From Sphagnum compactum (Eukaryota > Bryophyta > Sphagnopsida > Sphagnales), in assembly GCA_965153455.1 (NCBI GenBank), contig OZ234496.1, forward strand, positions 10,439,863-10,503,862: DNA of 64,000 nucleotides, in the 5' to 3' direction. Below are positions 22,910 through 35,519 of this stretch, one piece after another. A model generated the notes under the pieces. The model ran no database searches, was not told the origin of the DNA, and worked only from the letters and a program-made list of their open reading frames with translations. The position numbers were made by a program, and so were the translations under genes. Position 1 is the first letter of the stretch. Each line of letters starts with the position of its first letter.

Positions 22910-23439
22910 GTTTTGGATGTAAACTTCTTTTAGTAATGTCCACTTAACGTTTTAAAACTCTTATACCCTGATCATGGCAATAGTTGCATCTACTGGGATT
23001 TCACCAAGAGTATGAGGAAAATCAAAAGGGAAATCATCATTACTAGATTCTAAACTTGTTATAGTTATAGTCAAAAATTTTAGTTCTAGTAATGGAATGG
23101 TCTCAATTGTGACCAAACCCAGTTATGATTCTAACACAATGTCTTCCTCTTCATTTATGATTATGTTGATGAAATCATAACAAAATAACACTTCTAGCCA
23201 CTTAATATAAGGTGCATAGTCTTGTTGTCCTATACAATGATCAATTGTTACCATATTCATGGGTAACTTCACACAATGCCAAAACATGTATTTCATTACT
23301 TGGACATTTACACCTAATGTCTTAATCTAGTCAAGTAATCATATGTCCTTAGTGATATACTTTTACTCAAATTTGTGATTACATTGCAATTGCATTATGA
23401 CTACATGACAAGCTTACATACATTAAAAACCTACCTATG

Positions 23440-23822
23440 TTAGTAGTTTAACTAGGTGCTAGCTAGCTACTAGTTATTTACCAGTTACTTATAAAGTAGA
23501 TGGTACGTATGGGCTAGTACTACCTATTATCTACCTACCTATTATGTAATATATACGACGTACGTACGTACCTACTAGATATAAGTAGTACATACCTACT
23601 TAATTACCTACTATGTACTTATTATAGATAGGTACTTACCTACCTACCTAGTAGGTAGTCCATATGTACATACATGTGTACCTACCTACTTATCTACCTA
23701 CTAAATAGGTAGTATGTACCTACCTATTTACCTACCTATTATGTAGGTAGTACATACATACCTACCTACTATCTAAGTACCTACTTACGAATAGGTACCT
23801 ACCTACTACCTACTTACATTAT
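23440..23822. repeat. TACC/GGTA tetranucleotide array with inverted parts
   Basis: A dense run of TACC and GGTA words, such as TACCTACC and GGTAGGTA, with ACGTACGTACGT near 23560. Both orientations alternate, so single strands could fold into many hairpins. Similar blocks lie at 16482-16632, 25548-25700 and 33150-33725. Confidence 0.9.
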
Positions 23823-26043
23823 GAGAAATCGTGTCCGTAAAGATTATATTAGCATGCAATTAGATCATCACAAAAATTATTGTGCAACTAGGGTCAACTA
23901 CAGTATGGAAATACGATGAATTATTAATTAAATTGTCACGTCAGAATAATTCATAGTTATAATTTAGTTGCACATTAGTTGTAACTTGGACTCTATACAA
24001 ACATATGTATGCAAAATATATATGGTGATAGTGAACCGTAGTTTGACCATGATCACAAGTTGCAACGAAGTGGTTAATTTCAATTGTGTTGTAATTGGTG
24101 TAACTTTAATGTTGAATGAACAACTACTTTGCATTAGCGTACGACATTGATGCGTACGATCATGCCATGTGTATAATTAGGTAAAGGTCCAACTTGCAAT
24201 TTGCTTGTAGCTACAAATCAACTAAATTGGCTAATTTTACAACTAAATGTGCCACTATGGTTTCATTACATAACTATTACTTGTCCATTATTTTTGAACT
24301 ACAATGTTCAACTCTTCTAAAATTAGTTGTCAATTATGTGGCAACTCATACTATTAAAAGATTTACAAATTGTGCAATTCATTGAAAGTGTAAATGCAAG
24401 CCTTTAGTTGGATTGGAATGGTGTATTAAAGTGTTTATAAATATGTACATATAGATATCATTGCTTATACACATCAAATTTTTCTAAACTATATTATTAA
24501 ATCTTTCATTGATATGAACTGATTCTTTTATTGAATTAATTCATTAAAATAATTCATTTCCATAATTATTTAAATAACTAAAATTTAATTAATCTCGTAA
24601 ATAATATAGTCTTATTTTTTGTGATTGATGTTCAATTGTCATATTAATAATATTTCACTACATTGGAATTCACAATATTATGTTGGTATACATACATATC
24701 AAGCCATAGAATTTCATAAAAAGTGAAAGTCTATTTTTGAATTGAACTTAAAAGCAATGTGTATATTTTACTAAACATTCAATAAAGGTGTACATATGAA
24801 TATGTTTTTATATACTTCAATGTTTTCTATTCAAATTCATGTTTATTATTTAATATTTTAGAATTGAATATTTGTTACTAATTTTTAAATTAGTAATTAA
24901 TATGTAATATACTTAATTACCATGAACTAATTAAGTCAACTAAATAATAAACTATTCATATGAATTCATTAATCAAATTTTATTAATTAATAATTATTTA
25001 ATTCAAATAATTCTAGATAACAAACTTTGTCAATGTAGGTGAGTAATAATTTAATTTTATTTGAATTCAGATCATCAATTATCAACATAATTAATTATCT
25101 TATAGTGATCTAAATAATTTATTATCTAATATTTATTTCGATAATTAATTATTTGAGTTAATCAATTAACTAGTTATCTAAATTATATTAATTAATTATC
25201 ATATATTTAACTCATATAATGAAAGTCTAAATAATTATGTCAAATGATTAGTTATAAATTTCAAGTTAATTAAAAATTAAAATCAAATAGAAAGCATGTG
25301 GAAAATTATTATTTGTAATTACAATTCAATTGCAACTAAGGTGCCACTAAAAGATTTAACCCATATGTATTGTATTTAGTATCACATTTTAGAAACTATA
25401 TAAAGGAGGTGTCTCGTCTTGCATTATCACATTAAAATACATGTGCCATGTTGGGATGAACTCATAAAAGCTTAACCTTAAAGGCAAAACACATAACAAA
25501 TTAAAAAACTTATGTGGTTAGTTTTTAGTTCACCCACTGTTTTAATATTCTACCTTCCTACCTACCTATTCGTTTACCTAAATAGGTAGGTCCTATTTTT
25601 TTACCTACCTAGATAGTAAGTAAATAATTAGATAAATAGGTAGGTAAGTAGGTAGGTTGGAGCAATTTCAACTTATCTTTTATGGCTATGTACTGACCTA
25701 CCTAAGTACATATATATATATTTGTTTCCAAAATTCAATTAATATGACACATGGTAACTTTTGATTGTGCCATGTGTCGTACTCGACAACCATCTAAAAC
25801 GAATAATCATAATGGATGATGGATATCAATATTTCAAAAAAATCACAAAATATCCTTATAATGCCACTTGTTAAATTTTGATGGATGGATGAAAAATGAC
25901 ATCAGCATGACATTATGATTGTAGTCATAAGGGAGTTGCATATTAATTGAAAAGGAATTGTTGAGACAAAGTTGTAATTGAGTTGTAATGAGTTGCACTG
26001 TATATACGATGAATTGCAACTCTTGCCACTTGTCTGATAACAA

Positions 26044-28018
26044 TCATAACGTGTAAATACGAGCCCCTAAAAAGAAGACTAACCATTTTTTTCTTTAGGT
26101 ATGGATATGATGACCATGGTCACATGTGGAAGGTACATGGCATACGATTTAGGATCTATCATAGTACCTTGGCCAATTTAAAACATGTCCGTTGAATAAT
26201 TAATTAGTTTTGAAACATTCATTTCAACAAATGAATTTTTTTAAATATTCATTATTTTCCTTCACTATATTTTTTGATTTGTAGGAAATAATTTTTGAAA
26301 TTTGTAACATTTCTAAAAAATATAAGTAGTGTCAAACTAGCCAAGGTACTAAGGTATGTTGTTTAGAATATTTGATTAATTACGGTACAAGATAAAAGAA
26401 TTAATGATAAAAGATAATTTCATGTCTTGAAATTAAATTTAGATTTAAACAAGATTGTCTAGGGTTTTGATTGGTTATGATATAAAAATATAAAATCATA
26501 TACAAAGGATAATTTTCTGTTATGAAATTAAATTTAAATCCAAGGAAGGTTGTCTATTTAATGAATATGGTATAAAATTAGAGGTAAAAAATAATTTCAT
26601 GACTTGAGATCAAATTTAGATGTAACCTTTTGTTTAAACCAAAAAAAAAAAAAAAAGACTATGAGAAAAAGGACTTACCATTTTCAACTCCATAAAGTCC
26701 TCAATAAATCAGTTTCAAATTATATTTGTTATTGGAGAAAAAAGGCCAATATGTATACAAGTCAAGTATATATATTTACTGTGAACTAAATTCCAAATTT
26801 GTGAATGATGACAAATAGAGCACTAATAATGATGATGATTAACTGAGGTTGGTAACCTCCATTGGCTTCCTCCCCTTTACAATTATTCAACTTACATATG
26901 TAAGTAAATGTGCTACCAATAATTGTCCACCAATCTAGGTGCATAGTTGTAGAACAACCACTCTCAAGTGTTGTAAAATATATATATAGTTGGTAATAAG
27001 GGTCTTAGGAGCTATTTAAACTAGAGGGCTTGGGCCATGGTACCCCAGTTTTTGGATGAGATCATGGGAAAACCCATGGGCTATGTCTCAAGGGCCTTGG
27101 TTCATAGTGTAAACCCAGTTTGGACCAAAAGAATGGATCAAGTGCATTACTTAATAAAAAAATATTTTGTTAATTTTTTTTTGAAAATGTGCATGTCCTA
27201 ATTTTTATTCATTGCCTATCTCATAATATTTTTTCTCGATAATAAGAGTACAACCCATCTTTTAAAATTGTTCATCACTCGATTCGTTCCGCATTGCATT
27301 TAAGTAGAATCCCACACTTCTTAAGGCCTCCTAAACCCCCATCCCCTCCACAGACAAAAAAATAAGAGTGGGGACGACATCACCTAGTACTATATGATTG
27401 AAAATTTTGGTACAAATCCGATCCCAAATGTGTCTCAGCAAATAAAAATCTAGTGCAAAATTGTTTAGCATTGAAAGACAAAATAGGCCCCTTGAAAGAG
27501 ATTCTACCCATATATAAAAGCTGGGTTCCGCACTACTTCACACTACCAGTGACGATGATTAAATTATTTTGTATGGACATAATATCTTTGTTATAACCAA
27601 TTTTGTGTCTTCAAAAACTAAAATCTTATAAATTTTATTAAATTAAATTTTGTTATGTTAAATTTTTTTTTAACATTCTTGATTTGGTCGGCAAAATACC
27701 AACGCAAAGTTCAGTTCATTAGAGAAGTTCATAGACCCCTAAAAGAGATTCTAACAATATATATAAAATTATCTAGTCTTACGTGATCTCAACTTGTTAG
27801 TGAGGCCTCGTTAATTAGTTCATGCCATTTATTCGTAGAGCTTAAAAATAACTATTGGGTTGCACAAGCCAAGAAACTCTTTCAAGTTGTGTGGCCACCC
27901 TACATGGACTTAAAGTGCAAATATCAAAAGAAGGAAAATATGACAATCCAAGTTATAATAAGGCCATCAAAACAAGGGGAGAGGCCTAAAAGTAGATTGT
28001 TGTGTGATTAATGTGCAT
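26044..28018. other. AT-rich intergenic stretch
   Basis: No gene is recognised. A poly-A run lies at about 26640-26656, and three loosely repeated segments with 'AAAATAATTTCATG' type words lie at 26390-26610. Short frames here show no family motif. Confidence 0.55.
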
Positions 28019-28372
28019 TACACAGTTCTTGTCCTCCACCATCAATACTTGTCCTACTTAATGACCCAAAAATGCACACAATTCTTGTCCTCCATTGCCA
28101 ATACTTGTTCTACTTAATGACCAAAAAATACACACAATTCTTGTCCTACTTCAGAAAAAATGCATGTAATTCTTGTCCTACATCGTCAATACTTGTCCTA
28201 CCTAACAACCAAAAAGAATGCACAAGTTCTTGTCCTCCATTGTTAATGCTTGTCCTATTTCAAAACAAAAAATGCACATAGTTCTTGTCCTTCACCATCA
28301 ATTTTTGTCCAACTTAACAACAAAAAATTCACACAATTCTTGTCCTCCATCATCAATGCTTGTCCTACTTAA
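28019..28372. repeat. Minisatellite, about 56-bp unit, seven copies
   Basis: Seven copies of a unit built of CACACAATTCTTGTCCTCCA, then a variable 5-8 bases, CAATACTTGTCCTACTTAA and an A-rich spacer. One copy is shortened. The identity is good enough to see by eye. It translates as a repetitive frame (28072-28281) that I do not regard as a gene. Confidence 0.92.
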
Positions 28373-29179
28373 GGATTAAATTTTTTGAATGTTTAGCTAT
28401 TCCCATGGAGTTTGAACTCACACTGTGAAAGAAGCAAAAATTAATATCCACCATTAGCCCATTACAACATATCATTTACAACAAAAGTGTTTTTATTTAT
28501 ATTGATCTAATTTTGGGTAGGACATTCATTCAAAGCTTGCATGAATCTATGCAAGGTGTCATAAGGATGTTCAAACAAAGCTTGTTAAAGGTACTTATCA
28601 TCTTCCCAAAAGAAGTACTTGAAAAATGATAATAACAAATATAGTGAATGAAGAAATTGTTGGTTGCATGGCCAGGTTTTGAAATTCAATGGCCTAAACC
28701 TTGGTTTGAAAGACAAGGTGACACTGAACATGTAACAAGAGTAGAGTCCTTAACACCTAAAAGCTCAATTCCTTTTTGCACTTATCTTATTTCTACATGA
28801 ATCCTTGTTAAGAATCCCAATTAAATCTATTGATCCATGACTAAGATTACAAAACTAGTTGTTGGATTCAAAGTTCACACTCAAAAAATTTAAATAATTT
28901 TTTTTGGCAAAATCAATTAAATAATGGTAATACCTATAACAAAGCTTCATTGAACTCATGCAAAAGTAAATGTTGCCCAAGGTTGGGTCTAGAATTTCAG
29001 TAGCCAAAAAATGATTTTTGGCATGCCACTCAACATTTATCTTAATATTACATTCATAATGACCAATTTATATATTCATCAAATTCAAGCAAAATGTTTA
29101 ACATGTCATTTATCATTTGTTTTAATATTTTCACAATGACCAATTTATACATACATAGAATTTGAGTCAAATGTGGTTT
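28373..29179. other. AT-rich intergenic stretch
   Basis: Nothing recognised except the motif GAGTTTGAACTCACACTGTG near 28400. Confidence 0.5.
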
Positions 29180-29427
29180 TTGTTATACCCTCCTTACACG
29201 GGCTAGGTGCGCAGGCGTGTAGGGACTTCACTAGTTAGGCAGATAACATGGTAGCAAAAGAACTGCATTCCATTCTTAACAACAACAAGAGCAACCCTGA
29301 CCATGTAAACCTTAAGCTCTACAGGCTTCTACTTGAGGAAGACCTAATTAAGTTGACGTACAAAGGTCTCAAGTCCATCCCAGAGCAAAGCGTTTTTCAA
29401 GCAAGAATCAAGCCTTTCATTTTTTGA
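29180..29427 (+). pseudogene. Possible scrap of an organellar group II intron and its maturase
   Basis: A short frame (ATG 29248 to TGA 29427, 59 residues) reads in part LHSILNNNKSNPD, then LKLYRLLLEEDLIKLTYKGL and KSIPE. This looks like the N-terminus of mitochondrial group II intron maturases, where a pattern like 'LYRLLxxxDLxxxAYxxLKSKPG' precedes the RT. About 40 bases upstream is GTGCGCAGGCG (from about 29209), which begins like the group II 5' consensus GTGYG. The piece is GC-richer than its surroundings. It would be a nuclear copy of mitochondrial DNA. The similarity is recalled, short and not decisive. Confidence 0.38.
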
Positions 29428-31984
29428 AATTTGAACTTGAGATATTTTGAAAACATGCCAAAATTTGTCAAGTGAATTCAAGTATTGGAACTTTTTGATC
29501 AATTTATAAACATGTGTCCAAAGTTAACGCTTACTAGGGTAACTTGGCCAACCTTTAAACATTAGCTCGTAATCAAATGTGTTTGTTGTTATTGATTTGG
29601 CTGACCAACAAACTTGTGAAACCATTTGACTATTCATGTGCATGTTTAAATGGAGTTTAAACCATATTTAGGAAGGGTTTGGGAACACACAAGGTTATGG
29701 GTGTCATTTGAGGGGTTTTGGAAAAATTTCAACAACACAAAAAATGAAAATGTTTGGTTGTGGGTTTGGATTATCACATTAAAAGGCATGTAACTAACCA
29801 TTAATGGGCACAAAAAAATTCAAACCTACAATGCACAAGCATGCCCAACAAGAATTAAACAACCTCAACACATTTTTTTTTTGGATCCTACAAATCAAAG
29901 AAGTAAATGAACAATCCAAAAGTACCACCTTGGTCTTTCCTTGTAGTTTGAACATTTTGAGTTCCACCAAAATTTGAGCAAGCGATTATTTTTAAAGGAT
30001 AATTCATGCCAACACCACTTCATTCATTTTGAATTATCTCAATTCTCAAATATATTTTCCATGTCAACTAGTTTAGAAGATGACTTAAACCAATATTTTT
30101 TATAGCTCTTATGTGGTAGTGTAATTGTGTTGAGGAATGGAGTAAACCTAGAAATTTAGATCCAAAAATAAAACATAAGCAAGGTTTTTTTACCCAATTG
30201 AAACAATAACATATAAATTAACAAAAGATAGATTTAAAAGGAAAGCATAGAAAAACATACCAAGCATGAAGATAGAAGTTGTAGAATAAAAAAAATCAAA
30301 TTCAAAAAAAAGCATGTGAGATGTGAGATTTAAAAATGAAATTAGAACATGTACAAGAAAAAGAGTTAAATCTAAAGTAGATGTACACTTACAAAAATCA
30401 AATGGCATGGTTGAAATAAAGATTGATTTCATAGAAAAAAATTACATTGAAAGGTTTAGGCAACAAATAAGGATCCTTTAATATTTTTGGATCCAACAAT
30501 TTAGTTGTCCTACATTTTAAAATAACAAGGCCAAAAAATTAGAGATTTTAGATTAATATATCTTTTTATCCGTCTTTAGTGGAAAAAAACCACAACAACC
30601 ACACATTGATATTCACTCCAATAACTTGCATTACAAATAATAAATGTTAATTCAAGTGGGAGGACTTTGAGGATTTCCATGTTTTCTTATTTACATATGG
30701 AAAATTACACTGTCATGCACACTAGCATTAATTTGACATGATTGACTTTCTATTTTCTTGGTTTGATTTTTGGAAAAACAAAAGGATATTTAAATGGGTA
30801 GGTTTAAAACATACATTTTTACCTACTAGAGGTTGGGGTCAGGAAAGTTGGGCTTATGAACCTAAATCTACCCCAAAAATGAAGGAACATATATTGGATC
30901 AAACAATGTTAAACAAGGAAAACGTTCCACCATTATTTACATTAAAAGAAAAAAATTATTTGCATTAGAAGAAGCCATGGAAGTAGGTGAAAAGGGACAT
31001 GTTTAATGAGGAAGGTTGCTAAATCATGGATTATATTTCCTACTTTTTTTTTGAAGGTGAAATGCACACTAAAATGGATCATTTTTGAAAAAACAAGAGT
31101 TCACAAAAGTCCATTGTATAGTGTTAATTTTAATTTTAAAATTAATTTTTTGGTATCATGAGTTCAATGGCAATAAAATCCTTCTATCAAAAACAATAAA
31201 ACTCACATTAATAGGAGCCCAACTACATATTCCAAATATATATACCTCTAAAAAAAATTGAAATTTGAGAAAAAAAAACTATGATAGGGACTTATAAAAA
31301 TGGGGTTCAATTTTGACCATTCAAGAATCCCTAATTAGAATTTGACTATAACTTTTAAAGGAACATTTTCATAGAAAAGTTTATTATTTGATGTTACATC
31401 ATATATTGAGTCACTATAGATAATTTGGAATGGAATACAATATCAACCTTTTTATTTTCTATTATTCTAGTCTATTGATTAATCCATAATTTTGTATTTC
31501 AAAAGTCCATTGGGAAAATTAGGTGTAGTTTTATTGAAAAATAATTACAGAAATATTTTCATAATCAATTTTTCATGAAATATAATTAATTTCAAATTCT
31601 CAATTTGATAAGTTTTATTATTCATTATAGGTGTTCAAAAAAAGAACACTTTGCAGAAATGGGCACTATGATTCACAAAACGAACCACCTTATAGTGCAT
31701 TCACCTTTGACCATTTAAGTGGCAAAACAAGAATTAGGAAATTTGGTGCATCTTGAGTGCTAATAAATAAAAAATTGTAAGAATGAAGATTATCAATAAA
31801 CCTAGTATAGTAGAAAATGAAGGTTGTAGAGTTAACATGTAAACTAGGCCAACACCATTTTGAAATGAAATATTAGATAATTGTTAGTCAAATTGGCTCA
31901 AGAAAATACATCTAGAAATTAACATTTAACAAGTAAAAGGATTAGGCATTAGTAGAACATAAGGTTTAATTTATTAATTAATGT
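29428..31984. other. AT-rich intergenic stretch
   Basis: One 76-residue frame at 30738-30968 (with LPTRGWGQESWAYEP) shows some protein-like character but no family I recognise. It might belong to the decayed transposase that follows. The rest is AT-rich and non-coding in appearance. Confidence 0.45.
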
Positions 31985-32745
31985 ATTTCTTTCTACAACA
32001 ACTTGTACAAACATTGTACAAGGAACGTGATTACCCAAAGACCATATTTAGAATTTAGCTGAGATAGGGATCTAAGTAAGGATGTAGTTTAGAACAAGAA
32101 TTTTGGCTAGAAGAGGATCAAATTAGGTGTATGACACCATACCTAAGTCTTGGGAATGGTTGATAACCAACTATGCAATGTGTAAATGGGACAATTTTGC
32201 CAAGGTTTTACAGTTTCAAAGGAGAAAAATTATGTGATGATTACATCAAAATGTGCAAAGCAAGGACTTGTATGGCAATGTTGAAGAAAACATGGATGAT
32301 AAGTTTTTTATTCAAAGAATTCCTTTCATTTTTCAAGAGGTTTATTCCAGGTGGGATTTCACAAACCAATATACATTTGTTAATTGTGGATGAACATGGA
32401 TCACATGTACATTATTATGTTAGAAGCAATAGAACAAGCACAAGAATATGGTTTCGACATGATCATTTTGCCCTTTCACACATCACATGCATTTTAGCCA
32501 TTAGACATTTATTATTTCAAGCCTTTCGAGACAACACTAATAAAGGAAATGTATCACTATGGCTAGGACGAAATATAGTAAATTGGACAAATTGCACTTT
32601 TTGGATGGGTTGACAAAGCTTTAGACCAATCATTAATCAAACAAAATATCAAAGTAAGGTTTAAAGCAACATGGATGTGGCCCATAAACCCTAAGCCATG
32701 GACAACAAAACACAACCTCCAAACATTTACACAATAAAAAGTTAT
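31985..32745 (+). pseudogene. Decayed pogo/Tigger-like DDE transposase
   Basis: Scraps in several frames line up in order with the DDE_1 (pogo/Jerky-like) transposase core. First come RDYPK-like residues near 32025 and a weak 'LDEIGI' region. Next is FYSFKGEKLCDDYIKMCKA (32215 onward). Then WMISFLFKEFLSFFKRFIPG, GGISQTNIHLLIVDEHGSHV (the second catalytic Asp region, where 'LDGHGSHV' is usual) and finally DKALDQSLIKQNIK with MWPINPKP near 32690. The longest intact frame is 32173-32613. Stops, a frameshift and loss of the 'PHTSHxLQPLD' part show it is dead. I did not see terminal inverted repeats. Confidence 0.72.
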
Positions 32746-32899
32746 GTAAACATTAAATAAAGGGAAGGTGAAGATGGTTACACTTCAAATGAACATGTTA
32801 GTCACATCCAGGGTCAAATCACAATCAAGCAAACCAATAATGATGAAGGACCCAAGGATTGTGGGTCAATTTGTGATCATTTTGAGTTTTTCATATAAA

Positions 32900-35519
32900 C
32901 ACTACTACAAAAATAAGTTATTCTAAGTAGAAAATTTAATCAAGAACGACTTGTTTGGACATGCATCAAAAAGATCATCCTATCAATCTAGACAAATTGA
33001 TTTGCATTTACCTTGACTAGGGTGTTTTTTTTTTAAAAAAATTATTGGACTTTTGACCAGTCATTTTGATTACTGGATAATGAACCATTTGATTAATCAA
33101 ATTTCTACCCAATTTTTTTCCTGGATTACTACTAAAAACATTTTTTTGTGTTAGGTAGGTCTAGGTAGGTAAGTAGGTTATATATAGGTTTAGGGAGGTC
33201 ATAAAAAAACAAAAAAATAGGTGGTAGCATAGCCTAATTTATTTAACCTTCCTAACTTAACCTAACATAACCTAGCTTACCTACCTTAACCCTTTGAGCA
33301 TGTATATAGGTTACAAGTATTAAGAATTGAACCCTTCATTTCCCCAATGATAAATCAAGTCCTTACCAATGGATTACAAGTTTCAAAGCTAACAGAATTT
33401 GTCAAGTTTTTTATTCACTTGTTTATTTCACATCATTAGTTATGTAGGTAAGTAAGAAAATTAAGTAATTAATAGGTAGGTAGGTAGGTAGGTACCTATA
33501 AGTAGGTAGGTAGGTAAGGATGTAGGATGGTAGGTCAGAAGTAAGAAGTAAATAGGTATGTAGATAAGTATGGTGGGTAAGGATGTAAGATGGTAGGTGA
33601 AAAATATGAAATAGGTAGGTAGGTAGGATGGTGAGTGAGAAGTAGGAAGTAGGTAGGTAAATAGGTTTGTAAGATGGTAAGTGGTTAGGTATGTAGGTAA
33701 ATAAGTTGGTATGAAGGTAGGCCTAAGCTATTGTTTAATTTAGTTAGTAGCTATCTTGACCAATTAAGTAGCATAGGATGTCCTATTTGACTAGAACACC
33801 ATTGTATTCATCTTGACTAAGGAAGTCATTTTGTTTTGTTCAATTCGACTAGATGTCTTCATTAACTAAAAACCATTGTTCACTTTGACCAACGTGATTT
33901 TTTTTTTGTCCAACTTGACTAAATGTTCAATTTGACATATAATCAAATAGGTCAATTTAGTCAAGTTTATTGTTAAAAATACACATGTCATTCAAGCCTC
34001 AAGCTTGTAGTCAAAATGTACATGTCCACTAATCAAAAAGGACTTATTAATCAACTTTTCCAATACATTACATGTTTTGTGTTAATGTTTGTTGAATACC
34101 TATGAATTTTTTAAAAATGTGCATGTTTTTCTAAATTTTGTGTTTTACTTTGAAAAATGATCATAATTTCAAATCATACCAAAATATGTTAATTATTGTA
34201 GGCATTAGTTTCTTGTATCATAAGTTACAATTTTGTTTTGTATGTCAGGTACATTACACCTCATTTACATGTGGTAAAAGATTATTGAAATTAAAACAAA
34301 TTTGAAACATATTTTGCATTTTAAAAAATTCAAATTCCACAACTTTTAAATTGTGAGTGTTTTTCGAATGTGGGTATTACTTTATTATCATTTCAAATTT
34401 TGTCCCATCAAATTTTCGTTATTAAAAGAGTCCTAACTTAATGTTTTGCAAAATTAACTATTTGCAAAGAATTGTTCTTTAAGTTCAAAAGCCTTTTACT
34501 AAATCAAAAATTATGTAAATATTAAATGATTTTTAATTAATCGTTAATAGTAACAACTAATAATAATTCAATGTGAAGAATTTATTATTTATTATTGATT
34601 TGCTGATGAAATATTAATAGTCATTTACATTAACCATGAACAATAACTTTTGATTAACTAGTTAAATGAAATTATCGGGATATTTCTTAACTAATCATAT
34701 ATTTCAGAATTAGTCAAAAAATTTAATCTACACAATTAATTTTGAGAATAATTAATTAGTTCATAGTAACTAGATATTAATTAATAGTTAATAAATTATT
34801 GACTTGTGGATAGAAATTAAATAATTTTCAATAAAAGTTAACTATTATTGAATATTTTTAATTAATGAATGATTTTTTGAATTAAATAATAAATAATAAT
34901 TGATTATTTAATTAGTTGGTATTGGCTAATATAATTAGATGATTAAATAAAATTATTTAGTTCATATTTTATATGAACTAACAATTTATTTGATAATTAT
35001 AATTTATCAATAATTAATGCCCATTTAATACAATGATTATATCATATTGATATGACTTCATTATTATAATTTAATCATACCTTAATAAATATTTTATATT
35101 TTTAAATGAACTAGACAAAATCAAAATGTATTTTTTTCAATCCAATATGCACATAATATGGGCAAATATATGTTTAATATACTTTGAATAAAATCTATAT
35201 AGTATATTTTGAATGTAGTTCACAGAACCTTAGTGTACATTAAATGTATAAACACACCATAATAAAGAACCATATTACAACTAATTTTGTAACTAAATGA
35301 ACTTAGGAGCTTATTTTTAGATGAAATTTTTAAAAAGATAGTCAATACGGAATGATGTGTAATTTAATAATTACATAATCACAAAAATAGTTTAAAATTT
35401 AAAAAGATGGTGACTAATTGTAAAAATGATAAAACAAAGGTGCAAATGATAGATAATTGCACATAGTTGCATATAATTGCAAAATGAATGGCTATATATT
35501 ACAAGATTTCTTGTAGATG
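32900..35519. mobile_element. Third CACTA-family copy, reverse orientation
   Basis: The left end CACTACTACAAAAAT is a canonical CACTA terminus. The right end, inverted, is CATCTACAAGAAAT, which is similar. Inside, the features seen in the element at 14955-17038 appear in reverse order: a long TAGG/GGTA block near the left end (33150-33725), an AT-rich middle (34500-35100), and CAATTATATGCAACTATG-type subterminal words at the right end. Repeated CTTGACTA words follow the left block. The flanks AAA and ACG do not match, so the ends or the target duplication have decayed. Confidence 0.5.
33150..33725. repeat. GGTA tetranucleotide array
   Basis: GTAGGTAGGTAGGTAGGTAC-type runs mixed with CCTAACTTACCTACC, so again both orientations occur. 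It is the longest such block in the window and lies inside the third CACTA copy. It also holds a TTGAACCCTTCATTTCCCC motif near 33327. Confidence 0.88.

Larger units (their letters stand above)
21794..26043. mobile_element. Second CACTA-family copy, probably composite
   Basis: The left end (CATTATGAAAAAAATTGG onward) aligns over about 75 bases with the inverted right end of the element at 14955-17038, including the TTGCAACT subterminal words. The right end (TTGCCACTTGTCTGATAA, near 26025-26041) resembles the other element's right end. From 24180 to the right end the order of features is the same: a GGTGTATTAA region, AT-rich middle, CCCATATG region, TACC/GGTA block at 25548-25700 and subterminal TTGCAACT repeats. 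A minisatellite and a gypsy scrap lie within the left part, so it is either a nested composite or two partial copies. No target duplication could be shown. Confidence 0.5.

Noticed and set aside
28072-28281. Repetitive frame over the 56-bp array; array also considered as CRISPR
   Set aside because: Repeats are contiguous, imperfect and in plant nuclear DNA; there are no unique spacers and no cas genes.
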